A DNA stretch of 64,000 bases from Pectobacterium araliae (GCF_037076465.1 NZ_AP028908.1:1674001-1738000); one strand, 5' to 3'. Positions 21,261-29,491 are shown, counted from the stretch's first letter. Made by a program: numbers and translations. The notes: generated by a model from the sequence alone, not told the origin.

Positions 21261-21405
21261 TTTAAAAATATCCTTTACTAAAAATCAACAAAGTGTCCGT
21301 GAATGAACCTCATTTCATATATTCTCTGGGTGAGATATGAAATTTACAGTTTTGTATTATATGGCTGTTAATCCAAAGCTTCTATTGTACACATAAAAAT
21401 GATTC

Positions 21406-21951
21406 TTATTTTACCATGTGGTTAATAGTTTCTATTAATTTTTTACTATGGTTTTTTGCTTTATCTCTAATTTCTAATTCAGTATGGCCCGATACTATTG
21501 AAATGTCATACAAAATAACGGGTTCAATATAGTTCATTTGAGCATATTCAGCAGATTTTTTTATCGGCATCAATAAACTGTCAATTAATGGACTGTGATC
21601 CTCTTTTTTGAAATTATATTCTGGTTGACCTACTGTAAGGCTTGGCTACAGGCTTTTATTTTTAAGCTTATCTCCCTTTGAACCATAGGCAAACTGATAA
21701 GTAAATACCTGATCGAACCAGATTTTCAAAATGGCAGGTGTATTATACCAATACATAGGGTATTGTAGAATAATAAGATTATGACGTAATAAAGCGGCTT
21801 GTTCTTCTTTTACGTTAATCTTGTAATTTGGGTTTAACTGAAAAATATCACGGATTTCTATATCAGAAAGACTATGTTGTAATTCAGTTGTGATAGACTT
21901 ATTTGCTATAGAGTTTTCGATGTTAGGATGTGCCAATATAACTAACGCCAT
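21406..21951 (-). pseudogene. NAD(P)H oxidoreductase (KefG/MdaB-like flavodoxin fold), nonsense-interrupted
   Basis: Minus-strand gene beginning MALVILAHPNIENSIANKSI with the flavodoxin-like quinone-reductase features LIILQYPMYWYNTPAILKIWFDQVF and FAYGSKGDKLKNKSL. It stops at TAG (21646-21648), yet the same frame continues for 79 codons (PSLTVGQPEYNFKKED...LIETINHMVK) to TAA at 21406. The total of about 181 codons suits this family, so a single nonsense mutation, for example CAG to TAG, is the best explanation. It is divergent from an HxlR regulator, the usual partner of such reductases, with shared operators between them. Confidence 0.8.
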
Positions 21952-21978
21952 AAGATCTCACTTAATAACAGTCGATAA

Positions 21979-22051
21979 CTATCAAAATGATAGGTGGTGT
22001 GGTAAGTTTACCGCATAGCTTGTCATTGACAATAACTATCAAGATCGATAG
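21979..22051. promoter_or_regulatory. Two HxlR-type operators in the divergent promoter region
   Basis: CTATCA-AAA-TGATAG (21979-21993) is a perfect inverted repeat. CTATC-AAGATC-GATAG (22036-22051) is a second one. Both are preceded by ATAA and share ATAACTATCAA. They lie 57 bp apart between the reductase start and the HxlR start, as expected for autoregulation and control of the reductase. Confidence 0.65.
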
Positions 22052-22061
22052 TGGAGATAGC

Positions 22062-22427
22062 ATGAAGACAAAAATCACTAAAAATGCAGCTTGTCAGGTT
22101 TTTTTGAATGAAAAAATCTATCCATGTCCGGTTAGTCTGGTTATGGATTTAATCGGTGGAAAATGGAGAGGCGTTATTCTCTACTATTTAAAAGATAGAA
22201 ATAAAAGATTCAGTGAGCTACGCAAAAATATTCCACACATTACTGAAATGACGTTAAGTTTACAGCTTAAAAAACTGGAAAAAGATGGGCTTATTACGCG
22301 AAAAGTTTTCGGTGAAAAACCACCATTAAAAGTTATTTATTCCCTTTCTGAGTTTGGGCAATCATTCAAACCCGTTCTTGAGGCTATTTCATCGTGGACG
22401 GATACTGAGATAATAGAGAGAGTGTGA
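22062..22427 (+). CDS. HxlR-family winged-helix regulator
   Basis: 121-aa HxlR/MarR-like DNA-binding protein. The family core is visible: CPVSLVMDLIGGKWRGVILYYL, RFSELRKNIPHITEMTLSLQLKKLEKDGLITRKVF and VIYSLSEFGQSFKPVLEAI. Such regulators often sense quinones or electrophiles through cysteines; here Cys11 and Cys22 are candidates. ATG 22062 follows GGAGAT and starts the canonical domain; the frame is open to 21987, but that stretch lies over the operators. It is 6 bp from the next gene, so the two are probably co-transcribed. Confidence 0.88.
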   Translation: MKTKITKNAACQVFLNEKIYPCPVSLVMDLIGGKWRGVILYYLKDRNKRFSELRKNIPHITEMTLSLQLKKLEKDGLITRKVFGEKPPLKVIYSLSEFGQSFKPVLEAISSWTDTEIIERV

Positions 22428-22433
22428 AGTATT

Positions 22434-22988
22434 ATGAAGATAATATTAATTCGACATGGTAAACCTGATGTTGACATAACGAAAAAATTATCCTCAAATG
22501 AGATGGCATTATGGATAGATGATTATGATAAAAGTGAGGTAAGTGAAAACCCTCCGCCATACCTTTTTATAAACGGCAATGTTGGTAAGAGTTTTTTCAT
22601 CGCTAGTTCATTACCAAGAACATTAACGTCGTTGGAAATGATGGGCATTAATCCTGATATGATTGACCCAATATTTCGTGAGGCTCAATTACCTTCATTT
22701 AACCGTTCTTTGTTGAGGTTATCACCAATGACATATATTTTTATATTTCGTATGTTATGGTTGGTAGGGTTTTCTAAAAATGTCGAATCATATTATTCAG
22801 CTAAACTTCGTTCTAAATTGGCTGCAACAAAATTAATAAACTTTACCCAAAAAGAAAAATCGGTTTCTTTAATGGGACATGGGATTATGAATCGTATGAT
22901 TGGCTCCCAGCTTGAAAGGAAAGGATTCAGAAAAACAAAAACATTAGGTAAAAACTACTGGGAACTAACTATTTATGAGAAACGCTGA
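22434..22988 (+). CDS. Histidine phosphatase (phosphoglycerate mutase-like) family protein
   Basis: 184-aa protein opening with MKIILIRHGKPD, the RHG phosphohistidine motif of the histidine phosphatase superfamily; the second His is in SLMGHGIMNRM. ASSLPRTLTSLEMMG corresponds to the conserved Arg region. The substrate is unknown. It follows the HxlR gene by 6 bp and is likely in its operon. Codon use is AT-rich like its neighbours. Confidence 0.8.
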   Translation: MKIILIRHGKPDVDITKKLSSNEMALWIDDYDKSEVSENPPPYLFINGNVGKSFFIASSLPRTLTSLEMMGINPDMIDPIFREAQLPSFNRSLLRLSPMTYIFIFRMLWLVGFSKNVESYYSAKLRSKLAATKLINFTQKEKSVSLMGHGIMNRMIGSQLERKGFRKTKTLGKNYWELTIYEKR

Positions 22989-23302
22989 CTGGTAGGTTAT
23001 TTTTGTGGAATACGATACCAATTCGACCATTATTTAATAATGGTATTTTATATATAATAAATATCACGTTTGCAATCATTAGTGTTGAGTTTTGTTCGTT
23101 TTTCATACTCAGTGCGTGGCATATAGATACCTTACACTTCGTCAAAAAGTATACGCTTATCGTATTTAACATCAGTGCTAACAGGCTTCTTTTTACTTTT
23201 AACAGGAGTGCGCTTTAGTTATAAAACATCTGAAGTCAGATGAAAAATATCAAGTGAAATGATGACATGGATTTTATATTTTCGATATACATGATTAATA
23301 TT
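22989..23302. other. Gap without supported gene
   Basis: These 314 AT-rich bases carry short overlapping open frames on both strands with no start context or recognisable features. No regulatory signal is clear. Confidence 0.5.
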
Positions 23303-23905
23303 TTACCGAAATTTTGCTAACCAGATCGTTCTATCACAACTCGGATCGTTTTGGACATGTTCAACGACAGTGAAGTCATTACTATCTAATAGGTTGCGAT
23401 ATTCTTCTGGCGATAAACTCGCATGGTATAGATCATCACCAAGAAATTTTCCGATAACTTCTCCATCATGGGTTCCGCTGGTAAACATTAACATAGCTCC
23501 TTTGCGAGAATGTGCCTTAAAGACCGAAAACATTTTCCTTTGGTAATCTTGAGTGAGATGAAAGAAACTATCCCAAGCAATGATGCCATCAAAGGATTTA
23601 TTCAGTGATAGCGTGCGCATGTCGCCAATAATCCAGTTATGGGAAGGATGGCGTTTTATGCAGAGTTCAATTAATGGTGAAGATGAGTCAATCCCTGTAA
23701 GATTATATCCTTGATTGATTATATATCCGCCTAGCGGATTACCAGAGCCACAGCCTATATCAAGTATATCGCTATTCGGTGGCGTGCCTGATAAAAACCG
23801 ATCTATCCAAGGTTTCTCGTGGAAATGTTTTTTCCTTATTTCATCAAATTTATGAGCATGTTTTTTATAAAATTCAATGGTGGTTTCTGATATAGGGTTT
23901 GGCAT
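23303..23905 (-). CDS. Class I SAM-dependent methyltransferase
   Basis: 200-aa methyltransferase. Motif I DILDIGCGSG (residues 46-55), the acidic post-I residue in GYNLTGIDSS, motif II WIIGDMRTLSL, and IIAWDSFFHLTQDYQRKMFSVFKAHSRKGAMLMFTSG are all present. The substrate class is not evident. The gene is monocistronic and AT-rich, and belongs to the transferred block that begins near 19.9 kb. Confidence 0.85.
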   Translation of the reverse strand: MPNPISETTIEFYKKHAHKFDEIRKKHFHEKPWIDRFLSGTPPNSDILDIGCGSGNPLGGYIINQGYNLTGIDSSSPLIELCIKRHPSHNWIIGDMRTLSLNKSFDGIIAWDSFFHLTQDYQRKMFSVFKAHSRKGAMLMFTSGTHDGEVIGKFLGDDLYHASLSPEEYRNLLDSNDFTVVEHVQNDPSCDRTIWLAKFR

Positions 23906-24074
23906 AAAACCTCAGTTGGCAACAAGATTTATATATACTAAATACCATATTTTTTCTGTTCAATCCAATCGTTTGTTTTACATTCAATCGTGATGATAAC
24001 CTGGCGGTTTCAACAGTGGTGCTGGTGATTTCCTATCCCCCGAAAGAGTAGGTATGTAGTCCAGAGTGTTATCT

Positions 24075-24349
24075 GGTTACTCCTGTCTGGAGCGACTTGG
24101 AAGACAGGTGATTTAGTCGGGGGTAAGTCAGTTTTGTTTTTCAATTGGTTGTAGTAAAGAATATGGTTTTATCAATAGATGATTACGAAAAATTTTGGCA
24201 AGGAGCTATCTTAAAAAAATTCTCATTTGTTAACGATGCCGCTGAAAGGGAATACAAAGCACCTCCTGCTGATGTGCAAGATGAGATAATTGGCGTAAAA
24301 TCCCTGTTTTTATCTAATACTGGTTGCTCCTGTCTGGGACGACTTGGAA
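24075..24349. repeat. Pair of imperfect direct repeats, about 28 bp, 247 bp apart
   Basis: The segments 24075-24101 and 24322-24349 share GGTT, CTCCTGTCTGG and CGACTTGGAA with only two or three differences. In the minus-strand frame both translate to PSRxRQE, suggesting two decayed copies of a coding segment rather than a regulatory repeat. Confidence 0.5.
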
Positions 24350-24381
24350 AGCGTCTAATCTCATCAGGTGTTGGCTTGTAG
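24163..24381 (+). CDS. Hypothetical short protein, possibly a fragment
   Basis: A 72-codon frame MVLSIDDYEKFWQGAILKKF...ADVQDEIIGVKSLFLSN, whose first 50 residues look protein-like; the end (TGCSCLGRLGKRL) lies in the repeat described separately and probably is not native. No family recognised. An overlapping minus-strand frame (24183-24533) is equally open, so the assignment is weak. Confidence 0.25.
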   Translation: MVLSIDDYEKFWQGAILKKFSFVNDAAEREYKAPPADVQDEIIGVKSLFLSNTGCSCLGRLGKRLISSGVGL

Positions 24382-24817
24382 CCATCAGTGTTAAATTTTA
24401 CTCGCTTCTTAGTAACCGAACGGTGAGCTCGCGTTGTGTGATTAAAATAATGTAATAAGCTGAGGGTGACAACAACCTTGACACTGATCGTAGTCGTGTG
24501 GCATGAAAACAGACTCATCACTTTCGACAGCACATGAGATTTAGATCATAGAGGATGGTGATTTTCAAAAAAGAGGTTAGTGAAATAAAAAGGAAAGCTT
24601 CGAAATAAAAAATACACCTTGTACATAATAACAACCAATCATTTTTAATGTTGAAACCCTGTATGGCGATCATAACAATCGCCCGGTTTCTTTTAATCCT
24701 CTTAAATATTATCTCTTACTTCTTGCAAAATTAAATTAAGAAATAATCAGCCTGTAGCCCTTACAGTATAAGGATTAGGAGGAAAATATGCGACTGACTG
24801 TACGGTCAGTGTTCCGG
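24382..24817. other. Gap without supported gene
   Basis: No convincing ORF. A 6-bp inverted repeat ACTGAC-TGTACG-GTCAGT is at 24793-24810, just before the large hairpin at 24818-24872. Confidence 0.5.
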
Positions 24818-24872
24818 ACTCTATACCCAATAAACCTCAAACCTGCGTCTTGAGGTTTATTGGGTATAGAGT
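24818..24872. repeat. Perfect 23-bp inverted repeat (hairpin)
   Basis: The 23 bases 24818-24840 (ACTCTATACCC...) are the exact reverse complement of 24850-24872, with the 9-nt loop ACCTGCGTC. It ends 27 bp before the start codon of the HD-domain gene. There is no T-run, so it could be a leader hairpin, a transposon-like relic, or a processing site. Confidence 0.85.
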
Positions 24873-24899
24873 GTATATTAAAATTTTTAGGGCAAATGT

Positions 24900-25484
24900 A
24901 TGAAACTAAGCGAACGAGCCAGAATCTTTGCAACGCAGGCTCATACCGAAGCAGGGCAAACGAGGAAATTTACAGGCGAACCCTATATTGTTCACCCGAC
25001 AGCCGTTGTCGAACTATTGAAGTGTGCAAATCCTACCGAAGAAATGATCGCTGCCGCATGGCTTCATGATGTCGTTGAAGATACAGATATTACACTGGAT
25101 TTAATTGGCGTCCAGTTTGGTTCTCTGGTGAAACGATACGTTGAAATGTTAACTGATGTTCGTCCCAGAAGAAGCGGTGGCGAACGTATTACCCGCAAAA
25201 ATGCTAATCTTATTCACAGTGCTCAGGCAAATCCAGAAGCCCAGACGATAAAGTTGTGTGACCTTATTGATAATGCCGGTTGTATTGTAGACAGAGATCC
25301 TGTTTTTGCCTGTAAATATCTTATTGAAATGAAAAGATTATTAAGTGTTATGACTGCCGGTCATTCAGGATTGTATTTACATGTGATGAAGGCATTGCCC
25401 GGTTACACCAGCAGCAGGGCAATGATAAGTGGTTTATTCAAAGCTGGGAACAATATGAACAACATACGCAACTTAGTTCGGTGA
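24900..25484 (+). CDS. Stand-alone HD-domain (p)ppGpp-hydrolase-like protein
   Basis: 194-aa single-domain relative of the SpoT/MESH1 hydrolase. The metal and catalytic residues are present: YIVHPTAVVE (His32), AAWLHDVVEDTDIT (His56, Asp57, Glu60, Asp61) and KLCDLIDNAG (Asp121, Asp124). No synthetase or TGS domain is present, so it belongs with small alarmone hydrolases or related nucleotide hydrolases; the substrate is inferred. The gene begins 27 bp after a 23-bp hairpin and its 3' end overlaps that of the convergent AEC transporter gene by 12 bp. Confidence 0.82.
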   Translation: MKLSERARIFATQAHTEAGQTRKFTGEPYIVHPTAVVELLKCANPTEEMIAAAWLHDVVEDTDITLDLIGVQFGSLVKRYVEMLTDVRPRRSGGERITRKNANLIHSAQANPEAQTIKLCDLIDNAGCIVDRDPVFACKYLIEMKRLLSVMTAGHSGLYLHVMKALPGYTSSRAMISGLFKAGNNMNNIRNLVR

Positions 25485-26399
25485 CAAAGTTGTCAGGAAC
25501 AGGATTGCTGGAATCGTGACAGCTGCCAGCACTGTCTGGACAGAGATAATACCCGCAGATAAGCGATAATCACCGCCAAGTAGTTTGGACATGATATAAG
25601 CAGAAGGTGTACAGGGAAGTGCATTAAATAGCACGACCGTTGCCAGAACAGGACCACTAATACCTGAGCATATTCCAATAATTAATGTCATCAGAGGAAC
25701 CAGAAGTAGCTTTACAAATGTGGACTGCAACACGGCTCCATGAGAAGCACGGGCAGCACGGAGATCCAGTCCAGTACCAACAGCCAGCAAACCCAGCGGA
25801 AGTGAAGCGCCACCCAGTATATGCAAAATATCTCGTACTGTCTGCGGCAGGTTCAGATGCGAGGCATTAAACAGAAGTCCCGCAAGCACTGAAATAATAA
25901 CAGGGTTACGCACTAATGCCCGCACTATCTGCGATGCGGCTGGTTTTGTTCCCTGACCGTAATACATCAATATAATAATAGATGCTACGTTGAGCAGAGG
26001 AATTGCAACTGCGATGCTGATAGAAGTTACAGTCAGGCCGATATTGCCATAAGTAGCTACGGCAGCAGCTACACCGATATACGTATTAGGGCGCAACGCG
26101 CCCTGAATAACAGAAGAAAATACTGGACCGGACTGTTTACTCACCCCCCGCCAAATCCATAGAGACAATGCACCCATGATTACAGCCCCCAGAAGAGACC
26201 ACGCAATGGGTTTTATCGGAAATTCTCCAAAATCTGCTGTGGCAACCTGCGAGAACATCAGAGCAGGAAACAGCCAGAAATAATTGAGTTTTTCACAGGG
26301 TAGCCAGAACTGCATATCAATAAGGTTACGTGAGCGTAATACATAACCCAATACGATAAGAAACATGACTGGAATAAGTGCCAGAAGAGTTGTCATCAT
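25473..26399 (-). CDS. AEC-family (auxin efflux carrier-like) transporter
   Basis: 308-aa membrane protein with about ten helices, of the AEC family (bile/arsenite/riboflavin transporter clan). It shows LIVLGYVLRSRNL, NYFWLFPALMFSQVA, ALRPNTYIGVAAAVATYGNIGL, GGASLPLGLLAVGTGLDL and NALPCTPSAYIMSKLLGG. Bacterial members often export dicarboxylates or malonate-like compounds; the substrate is unknown here. Its start overlaps the stop of the upstream TauE-like remnant by ATGA, so the two were translationally coupled before truncation. Confidence 0.85.
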   Translation of the reverse strand: MMTTLLALIPVMFLIVLGYVLRSRNLIDMQFWLPCEKLNYFWLFPALMFSQVATADFGEFPIKPIAWSLLGAVIMGALSLWIWRGVSKQSGPVFSSVIQGALRPNTYIGVAAAVATYGNIGLTVTSISIAVAIPLLNVASIIILMYYGQGTKPAASQIVRALVRNPVIISVLAGLLFNASHLNLPQTVRDILHILGGASLPLGLLAVGTGLDLRAARASHGAVLQSTFVKLLLVPLMTLIIGICSGISGPVLATVVLFNALPCTPSAYIMSKLLGGDYRLSAGIISVQTVLAAVTIPAILFLTTLSPN

Positions 26400-26782
26400 T
26401 GTTGCCAGATATACCTCTTAGTCAATACCACAATACCATATACCACAATAAACCCTGTCAGCAGGCCTTCATATACGGTAGCACTGGTACGACGAAACAA
26501 AATTTTCCCCACGGCCCAGTAAATTAATAAAGCAAGTGGTGCGGCGAGAAAACCAGAAACACTAATAGACTGAGGTTTAAGGATAATAAGTGTCATCAAC
26601 TGGATGATGCCAAACATCAAATAATAACGAGATACAACATTGCGTATGGCTGTTTTCTCACTTTGTGTTGTGGATGCGTAGAGGGCAAGCAAAGCCCCCC
26701 CCATACAGGGCGGGATTCCACTTTGTCGATAAATTAACCAAATATAACCTCGCTGCGAAAATCTCCTGACCACCCAGCACAT
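26396..26782 (-). pseudogene. C-terminal remnant of a TauE/SafE-type permease
   Basis: About 115 recognisable residues (GIPPCMGGALLALYASTTQSEKTAIRNVVSRYYLMFG and SGFLAAPLALLIYWAVGKILF) match the C-terminal half of TauE/SafE sulfite or organosulfonate exporters, which are about 250 aa. The first 10-15 codons look foreign, and the upstream DNA is an ISAs1-type remnant, so the N-terminal half was lost by insertion and deletion. Confidence 0.75.
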
Positions 26783-26836
26783 TGCCGTTTGCCCGCTCTG
26801 CTATCTTTTCTGCCTTGATGCTGTTTCAGGACACTC

Positions 26837-27331
26837 AACGCGACTCTCTGTGTACCGTTTTTCCCCGTTCGCCACGCTCACTCACTACTTCTATTAACGT
26901 ACGGATTGTTGGCCAGCGTTGTGTTAGTTCGTCGGGAAAGTCCGCACTTATCTGCATTATCTGACGATGCTCCGCCCGCCCATGAGCCTGATTATTTTCC
27001 GTATGCGTCGCCAGCCCCTCATCGTCATAACATGAAGAAAAACGTTGCTTAACAAATTCATACAGCTTAACAGTGCCGATATCAGAGACTCGCTATCTAA
27101 TGCCTTGATAATATTGGCGATACAATGACGTTTGGGAATGCCGTTAATAAAAGGGGAATGCAGCCTTAGCCACGGGAGCTGACACTCGCCGAACTGCTGT
27201 ATGGCTTTCCATCCCGATGCGCCACTGAGCACGGCAGCAAAGGTGAGGAAGATGACGTCCATCAATTCATGCTTTTTGTTCGTTTCGCAACGTGGGTCGG
27301 GTATTTCGTTGATATAATTAAAGAGCGACAT
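26837..27331 (-). mobile_element. Degenerate ISAs1-family (H-repeat) transposase remnant
   Basis: The minus strand from 27331 encodes MSLFNYINEIPDPRCETNKKHELMD...FLTFAAVLSGASGWKAIQQFGECQLPWLR, the N-terminus of ISAs1/H-repeat transposases. After about 100 codons it is interrupted; a later part in another frame (27015 down to about 26840) reads NNQAHGRAEHRQ...QRWPTIRTLIEV, the C-terminal DDE region. The middle is deleted, so it is inactive. Confidence 0.8.
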
Positions 27332-27720
27332 TATCTTTCACTGTGTTTTTGGGGATAAAGCTCAGATCAATGAAATCGAAATAAATTCTCTATTTCAATA
27401 AGTAAAGTGGGATCCCGCACTGGGACCAATAGTGGCAATAACACGAGAATATGTCATAAACAACTCCTTTGTAAGTTAATTTTTTTATGACATCATGATA
27501 AATATTTTTTAGGAATTGAATAGATGAAATAACTATTAAGAAGAAAATCACGTGTAGAGACTAGTAATAGCAACATTCCCATTATCATACTTTTTATATG
27601 CGAATTTTTAATAACTAAGAGATATGGCTTCCCCTGATATGTAAGTTACAGGGAGAATAAATACGATTGAACTTTATGTAATGAAAGTGTTATAAATTTT
27701 TGTGAAAAAAGCAAGTTCAT
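27332..27720. other. AT-rich gap without supported gene
   Basis: 389 bp between the ISAs1 remnant and a short coding remnant. Only short random frames are seen. Confidence 0.5.
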
Positions 27721-27825
27721 GTGAACTCTGGCTTACTGGTGAATATTTATGACACGGAAACGTTATGGATGTTCGGTGCTCGCTCTGTTGTGCTCCGCCT
27801 CAGCTATGATGTTTCCGCATTGCTA
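27721..27825 (+). pseudogene. Short coding remnant ending at a miniature IS element
   Basis: In one frame this reads YDTETLWMFGARSVVLRLSYDVSA. That resembles the C-terminus of TonB-dependent receptors, but the match is from memory and short. The frame runs into the IS630-derived miniature element at 27826, which supplies its last codons and stop. Confidence 0.3.
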
Positions 27826-27936
27826 AATAGCCGCACGGAATAGTAGATCCCTTTGAGGGAACTCAGCTCGGATTGTGCAATTTGATCAATCTCAGCATGG
27901 TCTGGCTAAAGTGGAGCGGTATTAGGCGAAGTTATT
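27826..27936 (+). mobile_element. 111-bp internally deleted IS630 derivative (MITE-like)
   Basis: It is bounded by TA on both sides (27824-27825 and 27937-27938). The left part (AATAGC, AGTAGATC, GGGAACTCAG, TTTGATCAATC) matches the 5' non-coding end of the two IS630 elements at 29.46 and 35.31 kb. The right part (CTAAAGTGGAGCGGTA) matches the 3' end of the 32821-33858 transposase gene. Nearly all of the transposase is missing. It shows the IS630 5' end without the IS110 insertion. Confidence 0.8.
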
Positions 27937-28288
27937 TATCCCGTTTTCGTTGCTGTAGTCGAATCTAATATCGTCTTTTTATTGTGGTGTTTTTATTTCT
28001 GCCAGAGTCGGCATGCGCTAAGTGGCTTAAATCTGGACGAGTGCCGCGCGAGAGTTTTTCATCGCGTATTTATTTGGAAATGGTCACTAACGATTAGCAA
28101 AAAATAAATATATGTCATGTCGGGATTTTAATGTATTCATTCGTGATGGAGGAAAATATGACAATGAATATATTTTCATTTTCCCGACTTAGTCTATTCA
28201 TTATCGATGGAACCGTTAATTAAATAAAATAGTATCTTGGTAATACGTAAATCTTACCGGGGTGATGGTCGAATGTCTTGACGGGGCA
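27937..28288. other. Gap without supported gene
   Basis: 352 bp with no convincing ORF on either strand, between the miniature IS630 element and the AriR-like gene. Possible promoter or terminator elements could not be placed. Confidence 0.5.
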
Positions 28289-28543
28289 TTAAATCAGGAA
28301 ATCGTCCTGAGTTTTAGAAACCACCAACTCCAGCAAGGCGCGGTACTTTTCCTGAAAAACGCTATTGGCCTCCTTTTCAATTTTGTTAACTAATTTAGCA
28401 ATGATGGCCTTGTTACTAACGGAATGACCGGATTGAATGATTTCTTCCACAATGTTGCCGAGTATCTCGATATCACTAGCCTGAGAATCAAGACCACGAT
28501 CACCCGATGTGGGGTGCTCGTTTGGGGACACCTCTGGATGCAT
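28289..28543 (-). CDS. AriR/YmgB-family small regulator
   Basis: 84-aa helical protein; ILGNIVEEIIQSGHSVSNKAIIAKLVNKIEKEANSVFQEKYRALLELVV aligns well with E. coli AriR (YmgB), a small dimeric connector linked to biofilm, acid resistance and the Rcs pathway. The first 25 residues are a variable tail. The gene is isolated within the accessory region. Function here is inferred from family only. Confidence 0.7.
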   Translation of the reverse strand: MHPEVSPNEHPTSGDRGLDSQASDIEILGNIVEEIIQSGHSVSNKAIIAKLVNKIEKEANSVFQEKYRALLELVVSKTQDDFLI

Positions 28544-29023
28544 TGCCTCTCCTCACTTTCACGTTTTGGATTGAGTTTACGCACACACTGCCAGACAGTG
28601 CTAATACACCATCCACCAAATGTGAAGAAACGGTTAGTTAACTTTAGCGCATCACGTGCATAAAACCAGTCAATAGGATAAATAAACACAGCATTACTCG
28701 GCAGCTTGTACGATCGTGAAAGGATGATGGTGATCAATGGTCAGGTGAATAAATATGAATTTGCTATTTCTCACCAATAATATGTCTGGAATAATTATAT
28801 GAGATGACATGGCTTCAATAAGTTAAACATGGCGTGATGCTCGGAGGTTGAGAGATTAGCTGAACATAAAAACTGTTAATGTATTTGGATCACGTCCTAT
28901 AGACCTTTATCTGTACAAGAACGTGACATTTTTCTGTGGCACATATCATTTTATCAAAAATGTCTTTTTATCAAAAATGTCTTTTTATCAAAAACAGTAC
29001 GGTAGTTTACCTGGAGCGTTGGC
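28544..29023. other. Gap with a short tandem repeat upstream of the NUDIX gene
   Basis: No gene is supported. At 28948-28994 the 17-bp unit TTTTTATCAAAAATGTC occurs 2.7 times in tandem, ending 30 bp before the NUDIX start codon. It could alter promoter spacing by slippage. Confidence 0.6.
28948..28994 (+). repeat. 17-bp tandem repeat, 2.7 copies
   Basis: Copies at 28948-28964, 28965-28981 and 28982-28994 (partial). The first differs by one base at its start. Confidence 0.85.
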
Positions 29024-29446
29024 ATGCAAAAGATCAGAGCAAAAGCCGTTTGTCTTTTCCGGAACCATAACAAAATTCTATTAGCTGAAGGGTATGACCC
29101 CATAAAAGATGAGCATTATGTGTTACCACTCGGCGGTGGCATTGAATTTGGCGAGTCGTCACAGGCGGCTGCGGAGAGAGAAGTTCAGGAGGAAATTAGT
29201 GCTGCGACCCAGGGCTTTTCGCTATTGGGCGTTTCAGAAAATATCTTTTCCTACAATGGCAAGGCAGGGCATGAAATTGTCTTTGTCTATGAAGCTCGTT
29301 TTCAGGATGAGTCGCTTTATCAGCAAGATATCATTCATGGTATCGAGACAAATGGTGTTCCGATCGTTACCCGCTGGTTTGATATTGATTTGCTGCGCTC
29401 CGGGAAAATCAATTTTTATCCTCATGGTATAGTGGATATGATCTAG
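29024..29446 (+). CDS. NUDIX hydrolase
   Basis: 140-aa NUDIX protein. The box from Gly38 (GGIEFGESSQAAAEREVQEEI) matches GX5EX7REUXEEXGU except for the final Gly-U; metal-binding Glu56 and Glu57 are present. Such enzymes remove NDP-linked or damaged nucleotides; the substrate is unknown. Seventeen bp downstream is the TA target of an IS630 insertion. Removing that element places the isochorismatase-family gene about 85 bp downstream in the same orientation, suggesting a former operon. Confidence 0.85.
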   Translation: MQKIRAKAVCLFRNHNKILLAEGYDPIKDEHYVLPLGGGIEFGESSQAAAEREVQEEISAATQGFSLLGVSENIFSYNGKAGHEIVFVYEARFQDESLYQQDIIHGIETNGVPIVTRWFDIDLLRSGKINFYPHGIVDMI

Positions 29447-29491
29447 CGGGTGTAGAACGACTAAATAGCTTTCCGAAATAATAGATCATAT

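Noticed and set aside
20934..21951. Stop-codon recoding (read-through)
   Set aside because: Two different stop codons and no known context element; nonsense decay is simpler.
23003..23218. 71-codon hydrophobic frame
   Set aside because: AT-rich, low complexity, no ribosome site; an overlapping opposite frame exists.
24183..24533. Minus-strand 116-codon frame over the hypothetical gene
   Set aside because: No family recognised; overlaps an equally open plus-strand frame and a repeat; kept only as a note in the repeat entry.
28948..28994. Possible CRISPR-like repeats
   Set aside because: The repeats are directly adjacent without spacers and there are no cas genes.
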